A stretch of 64,000 nt of DNA from Saccharospirillum sp. (GCA_018402545.1 JAGYIL010000001.1:2294001-2358000), one strand, 5' to 3'. Positions 27,650 to 37,058 are shown, counted from the first letter of the stretch. Notes: a model not told the origin generated them from the letters alone. Translations and numbers: made by a program.

Positions 27650-28090
27650 TCACACTTGCGCCGAAAACAACAGTAACGGTTCTTCTTCATTCAATTTCTG
27701 GGCCAACGATACGGCTTCTTCATTGGGGATTTGCCGAATCAACTCATCAGTCTGCTTGTCGTAAACGCGAATGATGGTTAACCCTGCGTCTTCATCCAAC
27801 TGGAAGTTCAGCTTTCGCTCCGTGTTTTGAACATAATCGTTCAGCGTTGCCACGGCCTGCTCTAACTCCACAGCGCCTGAAGGGTTGGCGGGGTTTTGCC
27901 CTGCCATGTCTTCCTGTGCTTTGGTGTAGAGGCCGACAGTCGACAAAGCGTTCTTGCCGTCTGCCTGTTTCACAACCTCTGCCGGTAACCCATTGCCGCT
28001 TTCCTGCTGCGGCCTTGCCGTTACCGAACGGCTTTCAGGTGTGGAAGGCCGAGCATTCAGTGCTGTGTTATAGCCACTAAAATCACTCAT
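27650..28090 (-). CDS. flaG: FlaG-family flagellar protein
   Basis: Protein of 146 aa with a disordered Ser/Pro/Gln-rich N-terminus and the FlaG core: LNDYVQNTERKLNFQLDEDA, TIIRVYDKQTDELIRQIPNE and VSLAQKLNE. FlaG influences filament length and is encoded between fliC and fliD in polar flagellates. The ATG at 28090 has GGAGG 8 bases upstream. It follows fliC after a structured 108-base spacer. Confidence 0.93.
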   Translation of the reverse strand: MSDFSGYNTALNARPSTPESRSVTARPQQESGNGLPAEVVKQADGKNALSTVGLYTKAQEDMAGQNPANPSGAVELEQAVATLNDYVQNTERKLNFQLDEDAGLTIIRVYDKQTDELIRQIPNEEAVSLAQKLNEEEPLLLFSAQV

Positions 28091-28125
28091 ATTTAAACCT
28101 CCGGTCACACTCAGTTAATCAGTGT

Positions 28126-28188
28126 GGGTCGGTCCCCGCCTGGCTCCCTGCTCTGATTAAGAGGAGAGCCAGGGCCGGAAACCGACCC
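28126..28188 (-). other. structured spacer between fliC and flaG
   Basis: Two nested perfect 8-bp stems: GGGTCGGT (28126-28133) with ACCGACCC (28181-28188), and CCTGGCTC (28139-28146) with GAGCCAGG (28166-28173). There is no U-tract. It may protect the abundant fliC mRNA 3' end or reduce read-through into flaG. Confidence 0.75.
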
Positions 28189-28198
28189 GACTACCGGA

Positions 28199-31063
28199 TT
28201 AACCCAGCAGTGACAACACCTGCTGCGGCCGCTGGTTGGCCTGGGCCAAAATCGAGATACCAGCCTGCTGCAGTACCTGAGTCCGTGACAGCTCAGCGGT
28301 TTCAGCCGCAAAGTCCGCATCCCGGATTCGGGAGTTAGCTGCTGTCAGGTTCTCGGCAGTAATAGCCAGGTTGCTGACGGTAGACTCGAACCGGTTCTGC
28401 AGGGCACCGAGTTCAGCACGTTGGCTGGCTACGGTCTGCAGGGCATTGTCGATCGCGGTGATCGCCGACTGAGCGCCTTCGAAGGTAGAGATGTCAATGT
28501 CTTTCAGGAACTGACCGTCTTCACCGCCACCAAAAGTACCCACTCGAACACCCAGAGCTTCCAGCTCTTCCGCACCGCGAGACCCGCCTTCGATGGTGAA
28601 CTGTCCGGCACTTTCCAGCTTGACGGTTCCGTAGGTAGTCTCGTAGGTAGCACCTTCAGCACTGAGATCGCCATTGACGCTTGCTTCGCCAAAGGAGGAC
28701 TCACCGATACCATCAACCGCTCCATCCAAACCGAACAATGCACCAATGGATTCTTCACGGCCTGACTTATCATCAATGGCGACTGACACGTTCCTGCCAT
28801 CTGCCGCCGTCAATGTCAGCGATACGCCATTGTCTTCTGCCGTAACCCCTGTTTTACCAGAATTCTGGTTGATCAGGTTCAGTGCGTCTGCGCGTGCCCG
28901 GTCAGTATCAATCGCACCACTGCCATCGGCCTGGAGCGTAACTTCACCCACTTCGACGCCGTTGATGAAAATACCTGCCTGATCACCGACTTCGAATTCG
29001 GCAGCAGCGGTATCGGTTGCGTTGGTTCCATCGCCACCGATAACTTCAGTAGCATTAACAACTGCAGATACGCCGGTTTCATCAGACACATCGTTGATTG
29101 ACGCTGCAACCGCGATGGCTGACAACTCCTTGGTGGATGAGAATATCTGGCCACCGTCGGAGGCTACGACTGCACTGGCTGTGTCAGCAGAGGTACGGGC
29201 TGAACCGATGGTTACACCGTTAATAACCAGATCACCATCTTCCAGACCGTTAACACCTTCAAACGAGCCCGAGAGCGATGTATCCGTGTCAATCAGCTCA
29301 TCGGTTGTGTTATCTGCAGTACTAAGGTTGAACGACGTGTCTGTGCCATCGGTATTGGCAAAGCGGACAGACCCGGTGATGGCGCCTTCGGTTGCATCTG
29401 TCAGAGCCTGGCCACCCAGCGTCGCTGCACCACCACCCGTTGCTTGGGTAAATTCAACAGTGGCTGCTGTTGCCGCGAAGTTACGGGTTGTCAGGTTGAT
29501 TTCTGTACCCGCCTCATTGACCTCGGCAAAAACTTGCAAATCTGCACCGAAATCAGTTTCGTTAATTTCCTTGGCCAGATCTTCCAGCGTATCGCTGGTT
29601 GCAACGACGGCCGTGCCACCAATTTCCAACTGATCACCGGCTATCAGACCCGCTACTGCCAGCTCACCGGTGAATTCCTCCCAAGCAATAACACCATTAC
29701 CCGCATTGGCATTGATATCATTGGCAATGAAAGCCATTGCATCCAGGTTATCTGCAACACCGGTTGGGAACGCTTCGGAATAAACATTTTCTCCATCTAC
29801 TGCGACGGAATAGCTGTAGTCGTCAACCATCGCTGCGGCAGTTGTATAGTCTGCAGTAACAACATTAACGAAGGTCGCATCATCGTCTTCCAACACACCC
29901 GCAGTGAAACTGGCATCCTGGGCTTCAGAGACGGAAGCAGCAACTGCACGGCTGTAGGTGCCGGCGGTTAAGCCCGCGTTGGACAGATCGCCGTTGCCGG
30001 TGCCATTGCCACCTTCGACGGTGATTTCACTCACATCACCATTCGCTACCAGAGTGTAACCACCTTCATAGGTGTCTGATGCAGCCAGACCGGTCTGAGC
30101 CGCCGTCAATGAACCAAGATCCAGCTCAATGTTACGACCATCTTCGGCAACCAGTTGAACACCGTTTGCATCAGAATCCGTATCAACAGCACGAATACCG
30201 GTTTGCTCTGTATAGGCATTAATGGCCTGGGCAACAGAAGCCCTGGTCGCACCTTCTTCACTGGAGGTCGAAATTTCTATATCCACACCATTCAGCGAAA
30301 TGGTGCCGGTAGCTGCAGTGGCGGTCATTTCCGAACCAGCTGCGACATTTTCGTTCGCGAAAGCGGTTACGCCAGTTTCATCGGTGTAGCGATTGATGGC
30401 TTCGGCTTTTGCAATGGCTGATGCTGCTGCGTTGTCGGTAGACGCAGTATCGTCGCCAGCTTTTGATGCAGCAATGGCAACACCATTAATCATCAGATCG
30501 CCATTACCAATGGCTTCGTCAGTACCGAATGCACTTACACCGACCTGATCAGAGGCACCCAGGCGCCCTGCAGTCAACTCACCAATCTGAACGTCCACAG
30601 TCTGACCAGCGTTAGCACCAATCTGGAAAGTGCCATTGAAATTACCATCAAACAGGTTACGACCGTTGAAGTTGGTTTCATCGGCTGTACGAGTTACTTC
30701 AGCAACCAGAGCAGAAACTTCCTGCTGCAGGGCTACCCGGTCTTCATCTGAGTTGGTAGCGTTTGCAGACTGAACCGAAAGCTCACGAATACGCTGCAGG
30801 TTGTCAGTCATCGTACCCAAAGCGCCTTCAGCGGTCTGAGCCAGGGAGATACCGTCACCGGCGTTCCGGATGGCCTGGTTCAGGCCCCGGGTCTGGGATT
30901 CAAACTTGGTGGAAATCGCAAGACCGGCGGCGTCGTCTTTGGCGCTGTTAATGCGCAGACCAGAAGACAAGCGTTCCAGAGCCGTGCTATTCGCACCTTG
31001 GGAGTTGTTCAGGTTCCGCTGAGCATTCAGCGAAGCGATGTTGGTATTAATGATCTGGGCCAT
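28199..31063 (-). CDS. fliC: flagellin, giant form (954 aa)
   Basis: The N-terminal D0/D1 (MAQIINTNIASLNAQRNLNN; LERLSSGLRINSAKDDAAGL) and C-terminal D1/D0 (NRFESTVSNLAITAENLTAA; QVLQQAGISILAQANQRPQQ) are canonical. Between them is an insert of about 700 residues instead of the usual 100-300. It has flagellin-IN-like units, for example GDLMINGV, GTISLNGVDIEI, GDLVINGVTIG and AGIFINGVEVG, each followed by an (A/S/L)IN...TGV/I helix-turn. A start at 31063 is supported by GGAGAG at 6-11 bases. It has its own FliA-type promoter and is the main filament subunit, secreted. Confidence 0.96.
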   Translation of the reverse strand: MAQIINTNIASLNAQRNLNNSQGANSTALERLSSGLRINSAKDDAAGLAISTKFESQTRGLNQAIRNAGDGISLAQTAEGALGTMTDNLQRIRELSVQSANATNSDEDRVALQQEVSALVAEVTRTADETNFNGRNLFDGNFNGTFQIGANAGQTVDVQIGELTAGRLGASDQVGVSAFGTDEAIGNGDLMINGVAIAASKAGDDTASTDNAAASAIAKAEAINRYTDETGVTAFANENVAAGSEMTATAATGTISLNGVDIEISTSSEEGATRASVAQAINAYTEQTGIRAVDTDSDANGVQLVAEDGRNIELDLGSLTAAQTGLAASDTYEGGYTLVANGDVSEITVEGGNGTGNGDLSNAGLTAGTYSRAVAASVSEAQDASFTAGVLEDDDATFVNVVTADYTTAAAMVDDYSYSVAVDGENVYSEAFPTGVADNLDAMAFIANDINANAGNGVIAWEEFTGELAVAGLIAGDQLEIGGTAVVATSDTLEDLAKEINETDFGADLQVFAEVNEAGTEINLTTRNFAATAATVEFTQATGGGAATLGGQALTDATEGAITGSVRFANTDGTDTSFNLSTADNTTDELIDTDTSLSGSFEGVNGLEDGDLVINGVTIGSARTSADTASAVVASDGGQIFSSTKELSAIAVAASINDVSDETGVSAVVNATEVIGGDGTNATDTAAAEFEVGDQAGIFINGVEVGEVTLQADGSGAIDTDRARADALNLINQNSGKTGVTAEDNGVSLTLTAADGRNVSVAIDDKSGREESIGALFGLDGAVDGIGESSFGEASVNGDLSAEGATYETTYGTVKLESAGQFTIEGGSRGAEELEALGVRVGTFGGGEDGQFLKDIDISTFEGAQSAITAIDNALQTVASQRAELGALQNRFESTVSNLAITAENLTAANSRIRDADFAAETAELSRTQVLQQAGISILAQANQRPQQVLSLLG

Positions 31064-31138
31064 GATTCTCTCTCCTAACGCTGTCCCGGAGGCCGACTGG
31101 CGCATTCCGTCAGCGATGTTCGCTCGTTTACAGTTGTG

Positions 31139-31166
31139 TTAACGGCGGTGGGAGAGAAAGCTTTTA
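31139..31166 (-). promoter_or_regulatory. FliA (sigma-28) promoter of fliC
   Basis: The minus strand has TAAAAGCT (31159-31166), a 12-base spacer and GCCGTTAA (31139-31146). This compares with TAAAGTTT-N11-GCCGATAA, so the -10 matches 7 of 8 positions. It lies about 75 bases before the flagellin ATG. Confidence 0.75.
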
Positions 31167-31202
31167 GAGTTTTTTGGAATATAAAGGGTAGTTTTTAGTA
31201 TC

Positions 31203-31222
31203 TAGCTGTGAGCTGCGAGCTA
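31203..31222. repeat. short AGCT-rich repeat tract
   Basis: TAGCTGTGAGCTGCGAGCTA contains GAGCTGCGAGCTA, the exact 13-mer also found at 8988-9000. It lies 33 bases past the stop of the 103-aa gene at 31255. Confidence 0.8.
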
Positions 31223-31254
31223 AAAACAGATGATGGTGCGACTTTCAGGCAGAT

Positions 31255-31566
31255 TCAGAGCTTGCCGACGTCTTTGTAACGGCCAGCTTTGGCTTTGGTT
31301 CGGGCGGCGTTGGGTTGTTGTACCAGAGTGCTGAGGATGGAGAGGCTTTCCTGTTCGAACAGGGTACGGTTTTCCTGGATGACGGTTTGTACATCGTTTA
31401 GCAGGGCTTCGGCGCGGGCTTGAGGCAGGGCTTGCAGAGCTTCCACCATCTTTTCCTGCCAGGCCGGGAGCGTCACAGACAGGCGGTCGGGTTGCTCCAG
31501 GATCGCCTGAAGCCGTGTCACCAGGGCGTGTTGTACCACCGATACCTCCGGGTATTGCAGCCACAA
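31255..31566 (-). CDS. small helical protein between flgL and fliC, 103 aa
   Basis: Helical, Gln/Glu/Leu-rich protein (HALVTRLQAILEQPDRLSV; KMVEALQALPQARAEALL) with a basic C-terminus. Start uncertain: a TTG gives 103 aa, and a GTG nine codons later is possible; no clear Shine-Dalgarno. Its position is the one occupied in Pseudomonas by the flagellin glycosyltransferase gene fgtA, but it is far too small for a transferase. A chaperone-like role would fit size and helicity only. I do not recognise the family. Confidence 0.6.
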   Translation of the reverse strand: MWLQYPEVSVVQHALVTRLQAILEQPDRLSVTLPAWQEKMVEALQALPQARAEALLNDVQTVIQENRTLFEQESLSILSTLVQQPNAARTKAKAGRYKDVGKL

Positions 31567-31638
31567 GGGCTAATGTTCGCCGCGTGGATTGTAGCAGAAC
31601 TGAGCATTACTGGGGGAGTTGTTCAGAGGCTCCCTAGG

Positions 31639-31660
31639 TTAGCAGCTCGCCGCTCTCAAC
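31639..31660. repeat. degenerate AGCT-type tract after flgL
   Basis: TTAGCAGCTCGCCGCTCTCAAC lies directly beside the flgL stop at 31661. It is a diverged member of the AGCT word family seen after fleQ, flaG and the 103-aa gene. Confidence 0.5.
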
Positions 31661-32914
31661 TCAGATAAAATCAAACAAACTCAGCCGACTAGTCTGGGCA
31701 AAGCTCTGCTGAGACGCCTGCAGAATAAAGCTTTCCATTTGCAACCGGCTAACGGCTTCGGCGAAGTCGAGATCTTCGATACCGGATTTGATGTCTTTTG
31801 CGGCCAGTTTGTTGTCGGCATGCTGGTTCATCACGCTTTCAGAGGTGTTCATGCGGGCGCCGATGCGGGCGCGCACCTGGGAGACATTCTCGATAGTGTT
31901 GTCGAGGTTGTTCAGGGTCTGGCTGATGTTCTGGTCATACACCTCATCGAAACCAGTGCCTGGGGGGTAATTCTCAAGCGTAAACAGGAACTTCTCGAAG
32001 GTGGTGAGCACGCCCTGCTTATTGCTGGATTCAATGATGAACTGATCACCCGGGTTTGGGTTGCCAGTGATGTTGACTGAGACGCCCCCTACCTGAATGG
32101 GTGAACCCGGGTTGTAGGTCACATTCTGCAAACCATCTAGCACGCGGCCGTCAGATTTGCGTCGAACCGTAAAGTTCTGCTCCGGCGGGTCAACGTCCAG
32201 CGGGTTTTCGAAGCTGATGACGGCATCTTCGGGGTAAAAGGCGTCCAGTGCTTCCTGATCCAGTGTTACACCCGCCGAGACAATACCGGGCGGGTTGCCG
32301 GTGTTTTGCGGGTTAGCGTAGCTGGTGAAACTGGTCTTGTCAGAGGGTATGTCCATAAAGACGTCTTTGCCCGAGTCGCTGGAGGCCAGGGTGATGGTCT
32401 GGCTGACCTGCAGGAAGCGCACGCCTTCGTCGCCTTCATAGCCGTAACCGCCGCCGGGGTTTTCAACAAAGGGTTGGGTACCGCCCGAGAAGCCGGCAAA
32501 CAGGTATTCACCGCTGCCGTCCTTGCTGTTCATCAGGTCGTACATTTCTTCTACGCGCTCGCGAATTTCAGCCGCGATGGCTTTGCGGTCTTCTCCGGTC
32601 AAAACGCCGGCGTTACCGGCTTTAACGGCCAGTTCACGAATACGGGCAACGCTGTCTTCCACGGCACCGAGTACGCCCTCTTCCTGCTCAAGGCGAGCAT
32701 CCAGTAGCGTGATGTTGCGTTCGTACTGATCCATCAGCGCGATTTCCTGGTTCAGCTGCAACACGCGCGAGGCGCCCACCGGGTCGTCGGCCGGGGTTAG
32801 AATACGTTTACCGGTGCTGATCTGCTCCTGGGTTTTGTTCAGGTTCGACTGCAGTTGCAGCATGTCGTTAACCGGCCGCTGATAAATCCAGTAAGTAGAC
32901 AGACGATCACTCAT
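31661..32914 (-). CDS. flgL: flagellar hook-filament junction protein FlgL
   Basis: HAP3 of 417 aa. The N-terminal QLQSNLNKTQEQISTGKRIL and TPADDPVGASRVLQLNQ and the C-terminal FAEAVSRLQMESFILQASQQ are canonical. Modestly longer than common FlgL, with an added central domain. Joins FlgK to the filament. GAGG lies 9 bases before the ATG. It follows flgK by 18 bases in the same operon. Confidence 0.95.
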   Translation of the reverse strand: MSDRLSTYWIYQRPVNDMLQLQSNLNKTQEQISTGKRILTPADDPVGASRVLQLNQEIALMDQYERNITLLDARLEQEEGVLGAVEDSVARIRELAVKAGNAGVLTGEDRKAIAAEIRERVEEMYDLMNSKDGSGEYLFAGFSGGTQPFVENPGGGYGYEGDEGVRFLQVSQTITLASSDSGKDVFMDIPSDKTSFTSYANPQNTGNPPGIVSAGVTLDQEALDAFYPEDAVISFENPLDVDPPEQNFTVRRKSDGRVLDGLQNVTYNPGSPIQVGGVSVNITGNPNPGDQFIIESSNKQGVLTTFEKFLFTLENYPPGTGFDEVYDQNISQTLNNLDNTIENVSQVRARIGARMNTSESVMNQHADNKLAAKDIKSGIEDLDFAEAVSRLQMESFILQASQQSFAQTSRLSLFDFI

Positions 32915-32932
32915 GATTCAGAGACCTCATGT

Positions 32933-35900
32933 TCATCGGAATGCCCCCAGCAAGGCGTCAAAGGTTTCCTGGGCGATACTGATGACCCGGGCATTGGCGT
33001 TATAGGCGAGCTGGAATTCGATCAGGCGGGCGGCTTCTTCATCGAGGTTGACTCCACGAACGGAGTTCAGAGCTTCATCAGTGGAAGCCAGCACGCCTTC
33101 TGCGGCATCGGTTTGTATCTGTGCCTGGCGGGTTTTGGTACCCACCTGCTCTACCGCCTGGCTGTAGGCTTCGGTGAAGGTCATGCCGCCATCGCGATTG
33201 TTAACTGTGTCGGTGGTTTCCAGGCCGACCAGGTCGAGCACGTTACGGTTGTCGCTGACGCCACCTTCGTTCCAGCCGATGGTGAACTCATCTCCGGTTT
33301 CGGGCCGTCCGCCAATCTCAAACTGAAACCCCTGGTAGGTGGATTTGGCTTCGGGGGTACCGGTAAATATGGCGCCTGCCTCGGGGCGGGTTTGCAGGGA
33401 AATGCCGTCCGCCATGGTCACGTCGACCTGGCCGCCTACGTTAACGCCTACAGTGTCGTCATTGCCGGTGCCCTCTACTTTCATGAATATCTGGTATTCC
33501 AGCTCACCACGCGCAGTGATACGAGCCTGTACCCGACCGGGGCTGTCGAGCAAGGCGCCGATTTTGGATTCGACTTCAGCTTTGACGTCTTCAGCGGTAG
33601 CGTGGTTGCCTTCCAGGGTGATGCGCCCGGTGCGACCGTCAGGTAGGTACATTTCATAGGTGTAGGGGCCACCTTCGCTGAAATCGAAGCCAGTCAGGTT
33701 GTTGAGTTGACCGCGGGTATTGCCGCTTACCGGCTCTAAAGGCCAACGTTCACCGGTGCTGATTTCGAAGCTATCACCCGGGTCGACCGCTCCGTTGGTC
33801 GGGCCAGGCCCTACCGGGGGTGTTCCAACAATCACGTCATCGGGTTTGTCGCCCCGCATTTCGATGAATATATCTTCGCCGTTTTCCTGGGTAATAGTCA
33901 GAGTCTCACCATCGCTTTTGGCGCGAATACCGGCTTGTTGCAGGTCGTAATGGGCGTTGATTCGGTCTGCCAGGAAATTGGGGTTCATTGCTTCTGGCAG
34001 TTCGGTCGGGTAGCCGTCTTCGTAGATGTTCTGATTTGGCCCCAGATCGCTTTCGGTAAGATTAAAGCCGTTTACCCAGACTTCAAAAGGATTATCCGGG
34101 TCGTAAGGGGTACCGGAATTGGTGAAATTGGCGATTTGCACTTCACTGAAGGCGCGCGCCGTTACCCCATCCACACGGTTCAATTCTTCTGCTATTTCCG
34201 AGGCACTGGCTCCACTCGGAGTGACCAGGGTTTCGTCTTCTGTCACTTCACCGGTAGCCGGATCCGTTCTGGAGAACACAAAGCGTTCTGAATTAATGCC
34301 GTTGTAGGGGGCCACTGTCGCAGGCCCATCGAGTGCGAGTACCGGGTTTTCCGGCAAACGTGGCCGCCAGCTACTGACAATGGTTTCGCCCGGGTCATCC
34401 GTGAACAGGGTATTGGTGACACCCGGCACAAACTCGATGTTCTCCAGCGGCGGGTCTAGTGAGACCGGGTTGCCCGGGTCGCTGTTATCGTAAACCGAAT
34501 AGCGGGTCGGACTTTCAAACACAATCACCAACGGCGGTGATAATTGTCCGTCTACCGAGAAGATTTCGCTGTCGCGACTGAGCATGGTGCCCTGGTCGAT
34601 CTCGCCGGTGCCCTGGTTGCCCACGCCTGTACCGGCCCGCATGGGATATGAAAAGGCCAGTTCAGCCGGCTCATCGATTAGCCAATCAAGTTGAGCCGGG
34701 GCACCACGCAGTGGATTAATGGTGAACTCGTCCCCTTCTTTGAAATTACCGCCTTCCAGTTGAACGCGCAGGCCATCGAATTCAATCGAGTCCGGGAAGT
34801 CGCCCGTCAGGGAGCCATTGGCCACTTCGGCGCCATCGCTTTTACGAATGACTTCATAGCGTGAATCGCCGGGGCCGGTCAGGCTTAGGGTGTAATCACT
34901 GGTGGTCAGTTCCCGGGTGTCTTCGAAGAAAACGCTGAGCACCTGGTTGCGTGGCAGTACGTTGTCGCTACTGCCCTGGGCCCGGCCAACGGAGGCGAGG
35001 TCCGGATCATTCATGTCCTGAAACGCGTTCTGGCCAAAGTTACCGTTCAGGTCGATGCCCAGCTTGTGCTGGTTATTGAATTCCTGGGCGAAACCAACGG
35101 CAATGCGACCCAGGTTGTTCATCGCCGGGTCGAGCGCGTCTGAGCGGAAGTTCAACAGGCCGGCAAGCTGGCCGCCGGCAATGTCGGCCGTAATGTCATT
35201 GCGCTCAATCGGGCTGACAAATCGAATGCCAAAACGCTGGGGGTCTTCAGTACCCGGTACGGCTTCAATTCGGTTGGCCTGGTTGGCAAGCACCAGCGCC
35301 TGACCACTGCCAATGGAAATATTGAACTGGTCGTTATCGACGGTGACGTCTATATCAACGTATTCGGATAACTGCCGAACCATTTCGTCCCGTTTGTCGA
35401 TCAGATCGTTGGGCGGCTGGGCGCTGGCACTGCCACGTGCACTGACGATCTCGTTGTTCAGGCTGGCAATGCCAGCCGCCAGCGAATTTACCTGACCGGC
35501 CATGGCCTGCATCTGGCTGTTCAGGGTTTCGTTCTGATCGGTCAGGTATTTGTGAATGGTCTTGAACCGGTCGACCAGCCCCTGTGATTCACCCAGCACC
35601 ACATCACGCGCCGGCACATAGGCCGGGTTATCCGCCCCACCCTGCAGGCTGGCAAAAAAGCGGTCCAGTTGCGGCTGCAGGCCGGTGCGTTCATCGGCCA
35701 GAATACGATCGACCTGTTCGATGTTGACCTTGTAGGCGTTCAGCTGCTGAAATTCACTGGTGTCGGTGCGTTGCTGGGCAATCATGAACTGATCGGTAAT
35801 TCGCCGTACCGACTGGATATCGACACCCTGACCAACAAAGCCAAAGCCCCGGAACAAAGGGCTGTTGGTATCAAGTACGACTTCCTGGCGCGAGTAACCC

Positions 35901-35992
35901 GGCGTGCTGGCATTGGAAATGTTATGGCCGGTAACCCGCAGGGCTTCCTGTTGCGCTTTAAGACCGGTAATTGCCGTATTGAGCAGACTCAT
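32933..35992 (-). CDS. flgK: flagellar hook-associated protein FlgK, giant form (1019 aa)
   Basis: HAP1 with canonical N-terminus (SLLNTAITGLKAQQEALRVT; GHNISNASTPGYSRQEVVLD) and C-terminus (VNLDEEAARLIEFQLAYNAN; AQETFDALLGAF). Ordinary FlgK is about 550-680 aa. The surplus of about 350-450 residues is a central surface region rich in Pro, Gly and acidic residues, including DGETLTITQENGEDIFIEMR. It forms the hook-filament junction. GGAGG lies 7 bases before the ATG. Confidence 0.95.
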   Translation of the reverse strand: MSLLNTAITGLKAQQEALRVTGHNISNASTPGYSRQEVVLDTNSPLFRGFGFVGQGVDIQSVRRITDQFMIAQQRTDTSEFQQLNAYKVNIEQVDRILADERTGLQPQLDRFFASLQGGADNPAYVPARDVVLGESQGLVDRFKTIHKYLTDQNETLNSQMQAMAGQVNSLAAGIASLNNEIVSARGSASAQPPNDLIDKRDEMVRQLSEYVDIDVTVDNDQFNISIGSGQALVLANQANRIEAVPGTEDPQRFGIRFVSPIERNDITADIAGGQLAGLLNFRSDALDPAMNNLGRIAVGFAQEFNNQHKLGIDLNGNFGQNAFQDMNDPDLASVGRAQGSSDNVLPRNQVLSVFFEDTRELTTSDYTLSLTGPGDSRYEVIRKSDGAEVANGSLTGDFPDSIEFDGLRVQLEGGNFKEGDEFTINPLRGAPAQLDWLIDEPAELAFSYPMRAGTGVGNQGTGEIDQGTMLSRDSEIFSVDGQLSPPLVIVFESPTRYSVYDNSDPGNPVSLDPPLENIEFVPGVTNTLFTDDPGETIVSSWRPRLPENPVLALDGPATVAPYNGINSERFVFSRTDPATGEVTEDETLVTPSGASASEIAEELNRVDGVTARAFSEVQIANFTNSGTPYDPDNPFEVWVNGFNLTESDLGPNQNIYEDGYPTELPEAMNPNFLADRINAHYDLQQAGIRAKSDGETLTITQENGEDIFIEMRGDKPDDVIVGTPPVGPGPTNGAVDPGDSFEISTGERWPLEPVSGNTRGQLNNLTGFDFSEGGPYTYEMYLPDGRTGRITLEGNHATAEDVKAEVESKIGALLDSPGRVQARITARGELEYQIFMKVEGTGNDDTVGVNVGGQVDVTMADGISLQTRPEAGAIFTGTPEAKSTYQGFQFEIGGRPETGDEFTIGWNEGGVSDNRNVLDLVGLETTDTVNNRDGGMTFTEAYSQAVEQVGTKTRQAQIQTDAAEGVLASTDEALNSVRGVNLDEEAARLIEFQLAYNANARVISIAQETFDALLGAFR

Positions 35993-36007
35993 TCCGTGGC
36001 CTCCGGC

Positions 36008-36973
36008 TTATGCCTGACCCGAGCTGAGCTCAGCATCGGTGGTGGGCAGGCTGTTGGCGATGCGCAGGATTTTATCGGCATAATCCGGATCGGTGGCGTA
36101 GCCGGCAGACTGTAACGAACGAACGAACTGTTCAGAATCGGATACCTGATCCAGTGCAGCCTGATAACGCGGGTTGCTGCTTAGAAAGTCGACGTAATCA
36201 TTGAACGACTGGGACGGGTCGTCATAGGCGCGAAAGGCATCGCGTATTGAAATCCGGTTGCCCTCTACGTATTCGTGCGTCTGCGTATCGGCTACCGCAC
36301 CCTGCCAGCGCTGGTCGGCCTTTATGCCAAAGAAGTTGAAGCTGTTGGCACCCTGATCGTCCTTAATCATCGCCCTGCCCCAGCCGGTTTCCAGGGCAGC
36401 CTGGGCAACCAGAATGCGCGGTTCCACGCCCAACCGCTGAGCGGCCTGCTCGGCATGAGGTAACAGGGATTCAATAAAGGCTTGCGGGGATTCAAACGCC
36501 GACAGCTTATCCAGTTCAGGATTCGTCAGATTGAGGCTGGACGTCGGTTCTGCAGCATTCAACCCCGCCGGGTCACGAGGTGCCGGTGCAACCGGCAATT
36601 CAGGGCGCAAGCTGTCGTTCAATGATTTGACATCAATGTTATGAAAGTCAGCCGGTCGCTGAGGCAAATTGGCCGACATCTGCTCATACATCACTTCAGC
36701 CAGCCCATAGCCACCGCTTTCTGCCAGATGCAAGCTGAGCTGCTGGTCGTGCATGTCGCGGTAGAATTTGGTTTCGTTGCTGCTCAACAAGTCAGAGGCC
36801 ATAACATCGGTGGCATCGCGCATGCTTTTTAGCATCATGTTGATGAACATGGATTCGAATTGCTGGGCAACACCTTTCAGAGCGGCGGCATCGTCTTTAC
36901 GGGCCAGCGATTTCAGGCTGTTAAGGCCATTAAGATCGTTGTAGTTAAAGGCTGCGTCGATTTGTGAAGCCAT
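36008..36973 (-). CDS. flgJ: flagellar rod assembly protein / peptidoglycan hydrolase FlgJ
   Basis: Protein of 321 aa. The N-terminal rod-binding domain has KGVAQQFESMFINMMLKSMR. The C-terminal glucosaminidase domain has the catalytic Glu in LVAQAALETGWGRAMI, then NSFNFFGIKADQRWQG and FRAYDDPSQSFNDYVDFL. It opens the periplasmic peptidoglycan for the rod. The two-domain form is typical of gammaproteobacteria. Sits between flgI and flgK. Confidence 0.95.
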   Translation of the reverse strand: MASQIDAAFNYNDLNGLNSLKSLARKDDAAALKGVAQQFESMFINMMLKSMRDATDVMASDLLSSNETKFYRDMHDQQLSLHLAESGGYGLAEVMYEQMSANLPQRPADFHNIDVKSLNDSLRPELPVAPAPRDPAGLNAAEPTSSLNLTNPELDKLSAFESPQAFIESLLPHAEQAAQRLGVEPRILVAQAALETGWGRAMIKDDQGANSFNFFGIKADQRWQGAVADTQTHEYVEGNRISIRDAFRAYDDPSQSFNDYVDFLSSNPRYQAALDQVSDSEQFVRSLQSAGYATDPDYADKILRIANSLPTTDAELSSGQA

Positions 36974-37058
36974 GATTTGCCGCTCTATGGGTTAAACGTT
37001 GCCGGTTCACCGAAGCGAACCGTTACACTCAGTTGTGCACTCAAGATATGTGCCAGAG

